A stretch of 59,579 nucleotides of DNA from Paenibacillus taihuensis (GTDB lineage: Bacteria > Bacillota > Bacilli > Paenibacillales > Paenibacillaceae), in contig NZ_QTTN01000042.1 in NCBI RefSeq assembly GCF_003386535.1, positions 1 to 59,579 on the forward strand, written 5' to 3'. The notes below the pieces were generated by a model, which did no database searches, was not told the origin of the DNA, and saw only the letters and a program-made list of their open reading frames with translations. The position numbers and the translations under genes are program-made. Positions 50,193 to 58,958 of the stretch are shown here, in pieces (position 1 is the first letter of the stretch; each line of letters starts with the position of its first letter).

Positions 50193-50349
50193 GTTCTATA
50201 TTCATGACTTTCAACAGATTTGGCAGTCCGCGATCCTTGGTAAGATCAAGTTGCAAGAGCGAAGGAGAGCAAGGTCGAGAACGAAGGCCAGAGCAAACGC
50301 GAATCCATCCTTCAGCCCGAGCACAATTAGCGATTGGAGTGTGAATGTG

Positions 50350-50457
50350 ATGACGGAGAAAAAAGTCAGGTTAACGTTGCGGATTGCGACGGTGTCGCTT
50401 CTGCTGGTGCTGGTGGTCGGGTCTTTTTTTGAACTCAATTGCTTCTTGAATTACTAA
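50350..50457 (+). CDS. Possible small single-helix membrane peptide, 35 aa
   Basis: ATG 50350 follows GGAGTG. MTEKKVRLTLRIATV then a hydrophobic helix (SLLLVLVVGSFFELN). It lies in an otherwise empty 385-nt gap before msrAB. Apart from this ORF and the terminator at 50127-50192 I see nothing in 50116-50500. Confidence 0.35.
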   Translation: MTEKKVRLTLRIATVSLLLVLVVGSFFELNCFLNY

Positions 50458-50500
50458 GCGCATCACAGACTTAAATTGGACTACTCGGAGGTGAAAGCTA

Positions 50501-51625
50501 ATGAGAGTGAAACGATACGTGCTTCCGGTTGGATTGATGGCCATGGCGGCCATTGCCGCTTTTGGTCCGTTTCACAACCGAGATACTGCGGATGCGAAAG
50601 GCGTGTCCGATAAAGTGAATCACATTGTCGAGACGGTTGCCGGCGACACCAAGACTGCCGTTTTCGCCGGTGGCTGCTTCTGGAGCGAGGAGGCTCCGTT
50701 CGAGAAACTGGACGGCGTCGTGAGCGTCATTACCGGTTATACCGGCGGACACACGAACGATCCAACGTACGAGAAAGTATCCACGGGAACGACGGGGCAT
50801 CTGGAAGCCATTCAGGTCCGGTACGATCCGAAACGGATCTCATATAATCAGCTTCTCCAAGTTTTCTGGCGAAATACAGATCCGACAGATGCGGAGGGTC
50901 AGTTCGCCGACCGCGGGAACGAATATCGTTCGGTTATCTTCTATAACGGTGAGGAACAACAAACAGCAGCGAAGGCTTCCAAGTCAGAGTTGTCGGCGCA
51001 GGTTAAGTTTGAACAGCCGCTGGTGACGAAGATTTTGCCGGCCTCTGCATTCTATCCAGCCGAGGATGTCCATCAGGATTTCTATAGGACCCATCCCGCG
51101 GATTACAAGTACAACGACGTTGCTTCCGGCCGAGAAGCGTTCCTGAAACGCGTCTGGGGCGACGACCAAGAGGTGAAAGGAATGGAAAGCCCGTTTTCCC
51201 GCATGAATAAAGACGAAAGACTGAAGTCGTTGACGAAACTGCAGTTCGCAGTGACGCAGCAGGATCAGGACGAGCCTCCGTTCCAGAATGCGTATTGGAA
51301 TAATACTGAAGAAGGTATCTATGTAGACATCGTCTCCGGTGAACCGCTCTTCAGCTCGAAGGACCAATTCGACGCAGGTACAGGCTGGGCTAGCTTTACA
51401 CGTCCATTGGAACCGGACAGCGTAGATTACCGAGAAGTCGGAGGGTTCTACTCGGACGAGATCCAAGTGAGAAGCCATTATGCAGATTCTTTCCTCGGCC
51501 ACGTGTTCGAAGACGGTCCTGCGCCGACGGGACTTCGCTATTGCACGAACTCCGCATCGCTGCGTTTTATACCGAAGGATGAGCTGGCGAAGAGCGGATA
51601 TGAGAAATACGTCAAATTATTTTAG
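50501..51625 (+). CDS. msrAB: Exported methionine sulfoxide reductase MsrA-MsrB fusion
   Basis: 374 residues. An N-terminal signal/anchor (residues 5-22, then a polar linker) is followed by MsrA (FAGGCFWSEEAPFEKLDGV, catalytic Cys in GCFW; GYTGGHTNDPTYEKVSTGTTGHLEAI) and MsrB (residues 225-374, with WASFTRP and the catalytic RYCTNSASLRFIP). It should repair both epimers of methionine sulfoxide outside the membrane. The MsrB zinc-binding Cys pairs are absent, as in many fusions. CGGAGG precedes the ATG. Confidence 0.95.
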   Translation: MRVKRYVLPVGLMAMAAIAAFGPFHNRDTADAKGVSDKVNHIVETVAGDTKTAVFAGGCFWSEEAPFEKLDGVVSVITGYTGGHTNDPTYEKVSTGTTGHLEAIQVRYDPKRISYNQLLQVFWRNTDPTDAEGQFADRGNEYRSVIFYNGEEQQTAAKASKSELSAQVKFEQPLVTKILPASAFYPAEDVHQDFYRTHPADYKYNDVASGREAFLKRVWGDDQEVKGMESPFSRMNKDERLKSLTKLQFAVTQQDQDEPPFQNAYWNNTEEGIYVDIVSGEPLFSSKDQFDAGTGWASFTRPLEPDSVDYREVGGFYSDEIQVRSHYADSFLGHVFEDGPAPTGLRYCTNSASLRFIPKDELAKSGYEKYVKLF

Positions 51626-51633
51626 GGGGAAAC

Positions 51634-51759
51634 ATGATGCTGCGCGATTTATTGATGGATAAGATACGGAGCTTTTACTCCCGTGTAACTGAAGTGATAC
51701 AGAATTATGGAAAATGGGTCGAAGAAAACGAGCCTTACCTGGATTGCGATTACTGGTAA
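51634..51759 (+). CDS. Small protein downstream of msrAB, 41 aa
   Basis: ATG 51634 lies 8 nt after TAGGGGG and 8 nt after the msrAB stop. The peptide begins MMLRDLLMDKIRSFYSRVTEV and ends YLDCDYW, amphipathic and without a transmembrane helix. It has the ribosome binding site and spacing of a real coupled gene, but I know no family. Confidence 0.5.
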   Translation: MMLRDLLMDKIRSFYSRVTEVIQNYGKWVEENEPYLDCDYW

Positions 51760-51825
51760 ACGGCAATCATATACAAGTCTACAAACACAACGTCTACAAA
51801 CTAATGAAGAGGAGCTTAAACGAAT

Positions 51826-52254
51826 ATGGACAAAATAGAGAAAACACTGTACACGGCTACTGTAAATGTTGAAGGCGGAAGAGAAGGCAAAGCTGTTTCC
51901 AATGATGACAGGTTGAATGTAGATCTGCGATACCCGAAGGAATTGGGCGGTAACGGCGAGGGTACCAATCCGGAACAATTGTTCGCTGCAGGGTTCGCGG
52001 CTTGTTTCGAAGGTGCAATGGGAACCGTGCTTCGATCGAGAAAGATTAAAGCAGAAGGTATTTCGATCGTCTCTAATGTCACGCTCGGCAAAGATGCGAA
52101 CGACGGCTTTGTATTGGCTGTGACGCTGGACATTACGTTGAAGGGCGTAGAGCGCAGTGTCGCTGAGGAGATCGTCGAAGAAGCGCATAAAGTTTGTCCT
52201 TACGCGAAAGCGACTCGCGGCAATATTGAAGTCATCTCGAACGTAGTCGGTTAA
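51826..52254 (+). CDS. ohr: Organic hydroperoxide resistance protein (Ohr/OsmC family)
   Basis: 142 residues. The two redox cysteines are in GFAACFEGAMGTV and HKVCPYAKATRGN; DLRYPKELGGNGEGTNPEQLFAAG is the Ohr signature. Ohr reduces organic peroxides with lipoyl thiols. GAAGAGGAG precedes the ATG by about 11 nt. No OhrR gene or obvious OhrR box is present next to it. Confidence 0.95.
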   Translation: MDKIEKTLYTATVNVEGGREGKAVSNDDRLNVDLRYPKELGGNGEGTNPEQLFAAGFAACFEGAMGTVLRSRKIKAEGISIVSNVTLGKDANDGFVLAVTLDITLKGVERSVAEEIVEEAHKVCPYAKATRGNIEVISNVVG

Positions 52255-52283
52255 AGAAATGCCTCAGGATCGCAAGTAACAAG

Positions 52284-52316
52284 AAAACCATCGCCATAAT
52301 ACGGCGATGGTTTTTT
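52284..52316 (+). terminator. Intrinsic terminator of ohr
   Basis: AAACCATCGCC pairs with GGCGATGGTTT around ATAATAC; then TTTTTT. It also faces the convergent MFS gene. Confidence 0.85.
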
Positions 52317-52346
52317 GGGATTTGTAAGATGAACCGACCGCGCGCG

Positions 52347-53759
52347 TTAGCCGAGTTCATTGACTGCTTGCGGCTGGCGCGACGTCTGCCTGCTTCTGCT
52401 GTAGAAGGCGATCACGCTGAAGATGCTGAGCAAAGTCATCGCAGCACCAGTGAAGAGTGCCGGTACAATGTGATCGCCGAAGTCCGCTGGCGACTGGATG
52501 GCTGCGCCAGACTGGAACACGAGACCGCCGATGGCGATACCGAATACACCGCCGAGTTCACGCATCGCATTGTTCACACCGCTCGCTTCGCCAGCAGCTG
52601 AATCAGGGACCGAAGAGAGGATGCCATGGGAGAGGGGCGTGAAGCTCAGTCCCATGCCGGTTCCGGCCATTATCATGAATGGAACCATGTAGCCGAATGA
52701 GAAATCGACTCCGAGATTAAGAATTTGCAGCCCGAATCCGAGCAGCGCGCCTCCTTGAAGCAATAATCCGATCAGAAGTACGTTACGGGTACCGAACTTT
52801 CCGACTGCCAGGCCGGCAAGCGGTGCGGCCAGCATGGTGCAGCCGGTCCATACCATCTCACGCACGCCGGCGCCAAGCGCGGTATTGCCTTGTGCTTGCT
52901 GAAGGAACAAGGTGAGCAGGAAGATCGCGCAGAAGATGCCGGCGTTCATCCAGAATCCAGCCAGAACAAGGCCGGTATATTTGGAACGGCGGAAGAGCTC
53001 GAATCGGATTAACGGGTATTTGCGGCTTCGTTCCCATAGATAGAATACAGCCAGCAGGGCTGCGCCGCCGATCAGGCAGGAGAGGACAAGCGCAGAACCC
53101 CAACCGTCGTTATTGCCGCGTTCGAGTCCGAAGACGATGCCGAACAATCCAGTGCCGAGGAGCAGAATGCTGGGCACGTTAATCGGCTTGCGTTCACCGC
53201 GTGCTTCCGGCAGCCAGCGCATGCCAAGCAAGAAGGCAATGATACCGACAGGCACGTTGACCCAGAAAATAAGCTGCCAAGGCGCGCCGTTAACGATCAG
53301 GCCGCCAACAAGCGGACCGACAGATAAGCCAAGTCCGGAGATGCCGGACCAGATTCCGAGCGCGACCGCTCGTTTGTCCGCAGGGAATGCGGAATTGACA
53401 AGCGTGAGGCTGAGCGGTACGACCGCGGCGCCTCCGATACCTTGAAGTGCGCGAGACAAAATGAGCTGAATGGAGCTTCCGCTAATTCCCGAGAGGGCAG
53501 AGCCGACCGTGAACAGCACTATGCCGGTTAGGAACATCCGCTTGCGGCCGAAGCGTTCACCAAGGACGCTGAAAGGGATAAGCAAGATGGAGAACGCGAG
53601 GGTGTAAGCATTCATGAACCATTCCAGATCAGAGATGCTGGCTTGAAACGATTTCTGAATCGAAGGCAGTGCGACACCGATGACGAGATTGTCGAGCATC
53701 GCCATGAACAGCGCTGCACAAGTGATGACAAGCAATTTGACGCGTGAAGATGTGAACAA
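52347..53759 (-). CDS. DHA2 family MFS drug transporter (EmrB/QacA type)
   Basis: 470 residues, 14 transmembrane helices. AALFMAMLDNLVIGVALPSIQKSF is the DHA2 helix-1 motif; LGERFGRKRMFLTG motif A; LSRALQGIGGAAVVPLSLTLVN motif B. TTG 53759 is favoured since AAAGGAG lies 8 nt before it; the GTG at 53768 touches the ribosome binding site. The upstream tetR gene and the TTTATT operators indicate TetR-controlled export of a toxic compound. Confidence 0.92.
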   Translation of the reverse strand: MFTSSRVKLLVITCAALFMAMLDNLVIGVALPSIQKSFQASISDLEWFMNAYTLAFSILLIPFSVLGERFGRKRMFLTGIVLFTVGSALSGISGSSIQLILSRALQGIGGAAVVPLSLTLVNSAFPADKRAVALGIWSGISGLGLSVGPLVGGLIVNGAPWQLIFWVNVPVGIIAFLLGMRWLPEARGERKPINVPSILLLGTGLFGIVFGLERGNNDGWGSALVLSCLIGGAALLAVFYLWERSRKYPLIRFELFRRSKYTGLVLAGFWMNAGIFCAIFLLTLFLQQAQGNTALGAGVREMVWTGCTMLAAPLAGLAVGKFGTRNVLLIGLLLQGGALLGFGLQILNLGVDFSFGYMVPFMIMAGTGMGLSFTPLSHGILSSVPDSAAGEASGVNNAMRELGGVFGIAIGGLVFQSGAAIQSPADFGDHIVPALFTGAAMTLLSIFSVIAFYSRSRQTSRQPQAVNELG

Positions 53760-53776
53760 TGATACCACTCCTTTTG

Positions 53777-53796
53777 TTTATTTATTAGTAAATAAA
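53777..53796. promoter_or_regulatory. TetR operator upstream of the DHA2 transporter
   Basis: TTTATTTA-TTAG-TAAATAAA, perfect 8-nt arms, just upstream of the ribosome binding site. A related site is at 54537-54552 (TTTATT-GACT-AATAAA) and a weaker one at 53822-53837. Confidence 0.7.
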
Positions 53797-53936
53797 TAAA
53801 TAACCATAAAAAGGTTAATTATTTATCGATTAATAAATGGATGCCGAAAATAATACGCAGCGGAATCAATTGACATGTAGTCATGATAATAACAACCGCT
53901 GCGTTTCAATCTGTCACGCAAAATGGAATCGTTGTT

Positions 53937-54512
53937 TCAGCGAGAATCGTGATTGTCGTGATTTTCATGATTCTGGTGGCTATCGGAATCTTTCTCCCGC
54001 CACCGGCACAGATATGGAAGGTCCAACGTTTCCGACATTGCGATCAGAAGGCCAAAACTGATGAAGTTGCTTGTTTTTTGCTCTGAATCGGCGATTCCGG
54101 CTTGCGTAAATCGGTTCAAGACCCGTTCGTAAATCATCTCGAACTGCCTGCGTGTATGATCGCGTATGACAGGTTCGGGAGTCGTGTAAGCCATCATGAT
54201 GAGTAGAATCTCGTTCCGGTGATCGGCCAGCAATTCGATAAAAGCTTTGCCCATCGTTTCCTGCAGCAGTTCAGGCGGAGCCTGGACGGAGGTGAAGGCG
54301 TACAGAATGCGCTGATATGCGCGCTCCAGAACAGCAAGATAAAGTGCTTCTTTCGTCTTGAAGAAATGAAACACATAAGGCTGGGTAACGCCAACGGCTT
54401 CCGCTACTTTCGCAGTCGTCGTCTTGTAGTAGCCGTTCTCCGCGAAGAGAGCCGCAGCAGCATCGAGGATCTGTTCTTTGCGATTTAGGGAAGCGTCGTC
54501 TTTGGATGTCAT
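53937..54512 (-). CDS. TetR family repressor of the DHA2 transporter
   Basis: 191 residues. HTH at 12-56: ILDAAAALFAENGYYKTTTAKVAEAVGVTQPYVFHFFKTKEALYL. The C-terminus ends in a low-complexity His/Asn/Asp tail (SHQNHENHDNHDS). GAGGTGG precedes the ATG. Operators flank its own promoter and that of the transporter, which it precedes in the same orientation by 177 nt. Confidence 0.92.
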   Translation of the reverse strand: MTSKDDASLNRKEQILDAAAALFAENGYYKTTTAKVAEAVGVTQPYVFHFFKTKEALYLAVLERAYQRILYAFTSVQAPPELLQETMGKAFIELLADHRNEILLIMMAYTTPEPVIRDHTRRQFEMIYERVLNRFTQAGIADSEQKTSNFISFGLLIAMSETLDLPYLCRWREKDSDSHQNHENHDNHDSR

Positions 54513-54536
54513 TTCGAATGCGCCACCTCAATGTTA

Positions 54537-54552
54537 TTTATTGACTAATAAA
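54537..54552. promoter_or_regulatory. TetR operator in front of its own gene
   Basis: TTTATT-GACT-AATAAA, 25 nt upstream of the tetR start codon; same arms as the site before the transporter gene. Confidence 0.65.
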
Positions 54553-54624
54553 TTAGTAACACAAGGGAGAGATGTCTGTCAATGACCATCTGAACAATCG
54601 GGCTCTTCGCGCAAACCATAGCAT

Positions 54625-54667
54625 AAAAAACAATGGCAGGCGATCATCCAGATCGACTGCCTTGTTT
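54625..54667 (-). terminator. Intrinsic terminator of tetR at 54728
   Basis: On the minus strand AACAAGGCAG-CGATC pairs with GATCG-CTGCCATTGTT and is followed by TTTT. Confidence 0.75.
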
Positions 54668-54683
54668 GCCTATTTATTCAATT

Positions 54684-54733
54684 TTACTTACGTACTTACT
54701 TATTTACTTACTTATTTACTTACTTACTTACTT
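54684..54733. repeat. TTAC/TTAT tetranucleotide repeat
   Basis: About twelve 4-nt units, mostly TTAC with two TTAT and one GTAC, run into the last codons and stop of the tetR gene at 54728. It is the only simple-sequence repeat of this size in the window. Confidence 0.9.
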
Positions 54734-55330
54734 GAACAACGGATTCACGAAAGTGCTAATCATTCTCTCTTTAATATCATCGAATGTGTAGTGGCGCTGC
54801 GCTTTCAGGAAGAGATAAACTTCCGCACTCAGCATAGAAAGTATCGCATCCGCCGTAAATACGGGATCTAATGCGGCTGAAGGGATCAATTCCTTATATT
54901 CCTGAAGCAATTTCGCAATGACGGAATGAATGGAGTCATAATGCTCTTTATAGAATGCCGCACTATGTTCTGAATCTGGATTGTAGTCCGCTTGAATGGC
55001 AACGAGAGTGGGCAGATGGTTGTCCACGGACTCCATGTGATAGGTCAAAATAGTCGTCAATCTTTCTTGAAGAGATTGCAAAGGATGCTCCTCCAGATAA
55101 CGATCCATCTTGTCACGATTCTGTATGCAGCTCTCGCCGATCAGGTCCCAGCACAGCTCGCCTTTATTCGTATAGCTGCGATATACCGTTCCTTGTCCGA
55201 CGCCGGCTTCCCTTGCGATCTGACGCATACTGACGTTTTCGACCCCGTGTTCGGCGAATAGCTCGGCCGCCTTCTCCAGTATGAGTTGTCTTCGTTCCTC
55301 TGCATCCTTGCGTAATGTGCGCTCTACCAT
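54728..55330 (-). CDS. TetR family repressor
   Basis: 200 residues. HTH at 12-58: RRQLILEKAAELFAEHGVENVSMRQIAREAGVGQGTVYRSYTNKGELCWDLI. The C-terminal domain is of the TetR_C type. It is divergent from an SDR gene, with two CCGGAC operators between them, so it probably represses both. The last codons lie in a TTAC repeat. Confidence 0.92.
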   Translation of the reverse strand: MVERTLRKDAEERRQLILEKAAELFAEHGVENVSMRQIAREAGVGQGTVYRSYTNKGELCWDLIGESCIQNRDKMDRYLEEHPLQSLQERLTTILTYHMESVDNHLPTLVAIQADYNPDSEHSAAFYKEHYDSIHSVIAKLLQEYKELIPSAALDPVFTADAILSMLSAEVYLFLKAQRHYTFDDIKERMISTFVNPLFK

Positions 55331-55355
55331 AGAGACTTCCCCCTTAAAAACAGCA

Positions 55356-55412
55356 TTGACAACCGGACTGCGGTCCGGTTATATTGATAAGCATCCGGAC
55401 CTCGTTCCGGTT
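55356..55412 (+). promoter_or_regulatory. SDR promoter with two TetR operators
   Basis: TTGACA (55356-55361), 17 nt, TTATAT (55379-55384). The spacer is filled by AACCGGACTGCGGTCCGGTT (55361-55380), a near-perfect palindrome. A second copy, TCCGGACCTCGTTCCGG (55394-55410), follows. Confidence 0.8.
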
Positions 55413-55492
55413 ATGAGATATCTGCTTTCTATGTTAACTCTGCAGCATGTTCTGGTCAAATCAAGTAAATCAAATTCTTGGAGGAATTCTTT

Positions 55493-56311
55493 ATGAATAA
55501 AACAGTCTTTATCACAGGAACAAGCTCTGGACTGGGAAAATTAACGGCTATTCGACTCGCTGAAATGGGATGGAACGTAGCGGCTACAATGCGTTCGCCC
55601 GAGCGGGAAACCGAGCTTACAAGGTACGATAATATTCGGATATTCAAGCTGGATGTCACCAAAGTAGATCAGGTCCGAGCTGCCGTGGAGCAAGCGATCG
55701 ACACATTTGGCCAAATCGATGTTGTCGTCAATAATGCCGGAATGGGCACTTACGGTGCGTTGGAGTTAGCGGAGGAAGATGCGATTGATTGGCAGTTTGC
55801 AGTAAACGCGCGCGGTCCGATCAATGTCATTCGCGGATTTCTGCCTCATTTCAGAAACAATGGCGGAGGGATGTTTATTAATATCAGCTCCTTCATGGGT
55901 GTAACAACAGCTGTCCCGCTTGGCTCACTCTATAACATGTCCAAGTTTGCTCTGGAGGGGCTGACGGAAGGTCTGTATTACGAGCTGAAGCCGCTGAATA
56001 TCGAGCTTAGACTCATCGAGCAAGGCGGTTCTACTGGGAATAACTTCGTACAGAACATCACCTGGAATCGTAACGAGAACATACGCGATTACGATCCACT
56101 CATGACAAAGGTGTCAGAACTGATGGCTAGCCGGGATTCAAGTCAACTGGATGATCCTCAGGTCATTGTGGATGCGATTGTGTCGCAGGCGACTGGAGAG
56201 AGCAGCAACTTCCGGACCGTCGTGGGCGCAGCAGGTAATGGGCTGCTCGCGATGCGAAACTCCATGCCGATCGAACAATATTTGGAGACAATAGCGAGCA
56301 ATTATAAGTAA
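55493..56311 (+). CDS. SDR family oxidoreductase
   Basis: 272 residues from ATG 55493 after TTGGAGGA. NAD(P) motif TGTSSGLGK, VVNNAGMG, active-site Ser in NISSFMG and Tyr/Lys in YNMSK. All catalytic residues are present, unlike the SDR at 35093. It is under the control of the divergent TetR protein. Substrate unknown. Confidence 0.93.
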   Translation: MNKTVFITGTSSGLGKLTAIRLAEMGWNVAATMRSPERETELTRYDNIRIFKLDVTKVDQVRAAVEQAIDTFGQIDVVVNNAGMGTYGALELAEEDAIDWQFAVNARGPINVIRGFLPHFRNNGGGMFINISSFMGVTTAVPLGSLYNMSKFALEGLTEGLYYELKPLNIELRLIEQGGSTGNNFVQNITWNRNENIRDYDPLMTKVSELMASRDSSQLDDPQVIVDAIVSQATGESSNFRTVVGAAGNGLLAMRNSMPIEQYLETIASNYK

Positions 56312-56326
56312 CTTTAAACGGTCAAG

Positions 56327-56363
56327 AAGCCTTTTCTGATGTTTATCAGGAAAGGCTTTTTGA
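56327..56363 (+). terminator. Intrinsic terminator
   Basis: AAGCCTTTTCTGAT pairs with ATCAGGAAAGGCTT around a short loop, then TTTT. Confidence 0.88.
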
Positions 56364-56420
56364 ATCCCGCCATGTTAAAATCGACGAAATGCGTTTACAA
56401 TAAAAACAGAGGTGGGAGAT

Positions 56421-56984
56421 ATGAGTAAAAAAGAGGACATTATGATGGCCACGCTCGACTTGATTCATGAAGAGGGGCTGCAGTCCGTTACGTTCGCCAA
56501 GTTATTCAAGCGAGCGAATGTCGGATCGGGCACGATCTATAACTATTTCGCGAACAAAGAAGACTTGGTCAATGAAGTATATAAAGAGTCGCGCACGCAC
56601 ATGGGGGAATACCTCCTGCAAGGGTACGATGCCCATGCAAGCTTGTATGAACGGTTCAAGTGCCTGCAGATGAATCGGCTGCGGTTCGGCATGCATTTTC
56701 CGAAGAAGTTTCTGTTTATCGACAGTTATTCGTTTTCACCTTATATATCAACTGAGCTGCGCAATACGGACGATGGCTATAACTCCAGCAAAACCGTGCA
56801 GGATTTGATCGTCGATGGCCAAAGGCAGGGCATCATCAAAGAAATGGATTCGCACTTGTGCCACCAGCTCATTCACGGTATCATATCGTCGATTTTGAAA
56901 GGTTATTATGTCAATAAATATCCTTTGAACGAAGAGCAAATCAGGCAAATGATCGAGTCGGCCTGGAAAGCGATACTCGTATAG
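56421..56984 (+). CDS. TetR family repressor of the aldehyde dehydrogenase unit
   Basis: 187 residues from ATG 56421 after AGAGGTGG. HTH at 4-50: EDIMMATLDLIHEEGLQSVTFAKLFKRANVGSGTIYNYFANKEDLVNEVY. The gene directly precedes the aldehyde dehydrogenase promoter, which has two GGAATN6-TTCC type operators. Confidence 0.9.
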   Translation: MSKKEDIMMATLDLIHEEGLQSVTFAKLFKRANVGSGTIYNYFANKEDLVNEVYKESRTHMGEYLLQGYDAHASLYERFKCLQMNRLRFGMHFPKKFLFIDSYSFSPYISTELRNTDDGYNSSKTVQDLIVDGQRQGIIKEMDSHLCHQLIHGIISSILKGYYVNKYPLNEEQIRQMIESAWKAILV

Positions 56985-57053
56985 TACGAACTTGAAGAAT
57001 CTACTGGAAGCATTCTTGCTCATGCTCCGGCAGATTCTTTCTTTATTAATTGG

Positions 57054-57127
57054 TTGGAATATACATTCCAAAAATCATTGACGTATGAACCGAATCGTCC
57101 TATACTGACTCTGGAACAAACATTCCA
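57054..57127 (+). promoter_or_regulatory. Aldehyde dehydrogenase promoter with two operators
   Basis: TTGACG (57078-57083), 17 nt, TATACT (57101-57106). TTGGAATATACATTCCAA (57054-57071) lies upstream of the -35; TGGAACAAACATTCCA (57112-57127) covers the expected start site. A third, perfect copy is at 58959. Confidence 0.78.
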
Positions 57128-57150
57128 AAACATAAAGGAGAGAAATCATC

Positions 57151-58578
57151 ATGAAGATATATGACAAATTGTTTATCGGCGGTCAATGGAAAGCACCAGT
57201 GTCACAGCAGCTGCTCGACATCCGGTCACCGCATGACCAGTCGCTCGTCGGCCGTGCGGCTCAAGCGTCTCCGGCTGATATCGATGCTGCTGTCGCCGCA
57301 GCAAGATTCGCCTTCGATCATGGTCCATGGCCCCGAATGACGCCGGCTGAACGTCAGGCAACCGTCCAACGATTTAATGAGCTGCATGCGGCGCGCGCAG
57401 CCGAGATCGCAGCTTTGATTACGTCCGAGAACGGTTCGCCGGGCTGGTTCACGAATGGTCTTCAGCACTCCTTGGCGGAACAAACGAACGCTTATGTTCG
57501 CTCAGCTGAGAACCTCCAATGGGAAGAGACATTAAACGACGGCAAGGGACCGATCATTCGTCGCGAAGCGGTCGGCGTCGTCGCAGCTATTATTCCTTGG
57601 AATGCACCAAACCAATCGGCGCTTGCCAAGATGGTTCCTGCCTTATTGGCAGGCTGCACGGTCATCTTGAAAGCATCGCCTGAAACATCCCTTGATGCGC
57701 TGCTGCTAGGCGAAATTTTTGCTGAAGCAGGTTTCCCGGGAGGTGTCGTTAGCATCGTGCCGGCCGGCCGCGAAACAAGCGAATACCTGGTATCCCACGC
57801 AGGCGTCGACAAAATCGCGTTTACTGGCTCCACTGGCGCCGGTCGCCGTATTGCTTCAATTGCCGGAGAGCAGCTGAAGCGCGTAAGTCTTGAGCTTGGC
57901 GGGAAATCCGCGACAGTCATTCTAGACGACGCAGATTTGGAATCGGCAGTTCAAGGATTAAAATATACGTCCTTCGCCAATAACGGAGAGAGCTGCGTCG
58001 CGCATACCCGCGTGCTCGTTTCCAGAAACCGTTATGAAGAAGCCGTCGCTTTGATTAAAGGGATGACCGAAAGCTTAATCGTTGGCGATCCTGCGGATCC
58101 GGCGACATTCATCGGTCCGATGGTTAGAGCCGACCAGCAGAAACGAGTGCAATCATATATTGAGCTAGGCATTCAAGAAGGCGCGCGCCTCGTGACGGGC
58201 GGTGCAGATGTTCCTGCAGGCTTAGAAGGCGGATACTACGTGAAGCCTACGATCTTCGCAGATGTCGATAACAGCATGCGTATCGCTCAAGAGGAGATCT
58301 TCGGTCCTGTTCTTGTCGTCATTCCGTACGAGAATGAAGCGGATGCCGTACGCATCGCGAATGATTCGCCTTATGGTCTCGGCGGCGGTGTGTGGTCCGG
58401 TTCCCGCGAGCATGGCCTCGAGATTGCACGGCAAATCCGTTCCGGTTATCTCGTCGTGAATGGCGCGATGGCATCATACGAAGCTCCGTTCGGCGGCTAC
58501 AAAGCGAGCGGTATCGGACGTGAATTTGGCACGGCAGGTTTGTCTGCATATTTAGAACTGAAAGGAATTAACCTATAA
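57151..58578 (+). CDS. Aldehyde dehydrogenase
   Basis: 475 residues, NAD(P)-dependent ALDH superfamily. Substrate-independent signatures: IIPWNAPNQSALAKMVPALLAGCTVILKASPET, FTGSTGAGRRIASIAG (cofactor), catalytic Glu in LELGGKSA and catalytic Cys in NNGESCVAHTR. It oxidises aldehydes to acids. AAGGAGAG lies 8 nt before the ATG. Forms a transcript with the ABM protein and is under the upstream TetR. Confidence 0.94.
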   Translation: MKIYDKLFIGGQWKAPVSQQLLDIRSPHDQSLVGRAAQASPADIDAAVAAARFAFDHGPWPRMTPAERQATVQRFNELHAARAAEIAALITSENGSPGWFTNGLQHSLAEQTNAYVRSAENLQWEETLNDGKGPIIRREAVGVVAAIIPWNAPNQSALAKMVPALLAGCTVILKASPETSLDALLLGEIFAEAGFPGGVVSIVPAGRETSEYLVSHAGVDKIAFTGSTGAGRRIASIAGEQLKRVSLELGGKSATVILDDADLESAVQGLKYTSFANNGESCVAHTRVLVSRNRYEEAVALIKGMTESLIVGDPADPATFIGPMVRADQQKRVQSYIELGIQEGARLVTGGADVPAGLEGGYYVKPTIFADVDNSMRIAQEEIFGPVLVVIPYENEADAVRIANDSPYGLGGGVWSGSREHGLEIARQIRSGYLVVNGAMASYEAPFGGYKASGIGREFGTAGLSAYLELKGINL

Positions 58579-58608
58579 CAGATTTGCAATTAGAGGAGGA
58601 TAACGAAT

Positions 58609-58941
58609 ATGACAACAATCAAAGCAAATGAGCCGATTCTTACGTTCATTAATGTATTCAAGACGGAACCTGAAAACCAACAGCGCGTCGTCGAGCTATT
58701 GACTCAAGCAACGGATGTATCCGTCAAATATGCACCGGGGTTCATTTCATGCGCGTTACACAAAAGCGTAGACGGCACGAAAGTGACGATGTATGCCCAA
58801 TGGCAAAGCATGGACCACTACCAAGCGATGCGCGACGATCCAAGACCGCTGCCATTCTTCCAAGAAGCATTGACAATTGCTACGTTTGAATCGGGTTCGT
58901 ACGAAGTCGTGAAGACATTCGAATACACCAAAGAATCCTGA
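58609..58941 (+). CDS. Antibiotic biosynthesis monooxygenase (ABM) domain protein
   Basis: 110 residues, dimeric ferredoxin-like fold: ILTFINVFKTEPENQQRVVELLTQATDV, then FISCALHKSVDGTKVTMYAQWQSMDHYQAM. The domain occurs in quinone-forming monooxygenases and stress proteins such as YgiN and heme-degrading enzymes; the actual activity is not clear. GAGGAGG precedes the ATG. Lies 30 nt after the aldehyde dehydrogenase gene. Confidence 0.9.
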   Translation: MTTIKANEPILTFINVFKTEPENQQRVVELLTQATDVSVKYAPGFISCALHKSVDGTKVTMYAQWQSMDHYQAMRDDPRPLPFFQEALTIATFESGSYEVVKTFEYTKES

Positions 58942-58958
58942 TGGATTCTTGCGCCTTC

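Noticed and set aside
53883..54086. Hydrophobic + strand ORF opposite the tetR gene at 53937
   Set aside because: It mirrors the low-complexity 3' end of the tetR gene, has no ribosome binding site and its composition is a reading-frame shadow.
54684..54733. CRISPR array
   Set aside because: The repeats are 4-nt units with no spacers, and no cas genes are near.
57151..58941. Secondary-metabolite gene cluster based on the ABM and aldehyde dehydrogenase genes
   Set aside because: No synthase, carrier or tailoring genes are adjacent; ABM domains are common in stress proteins.
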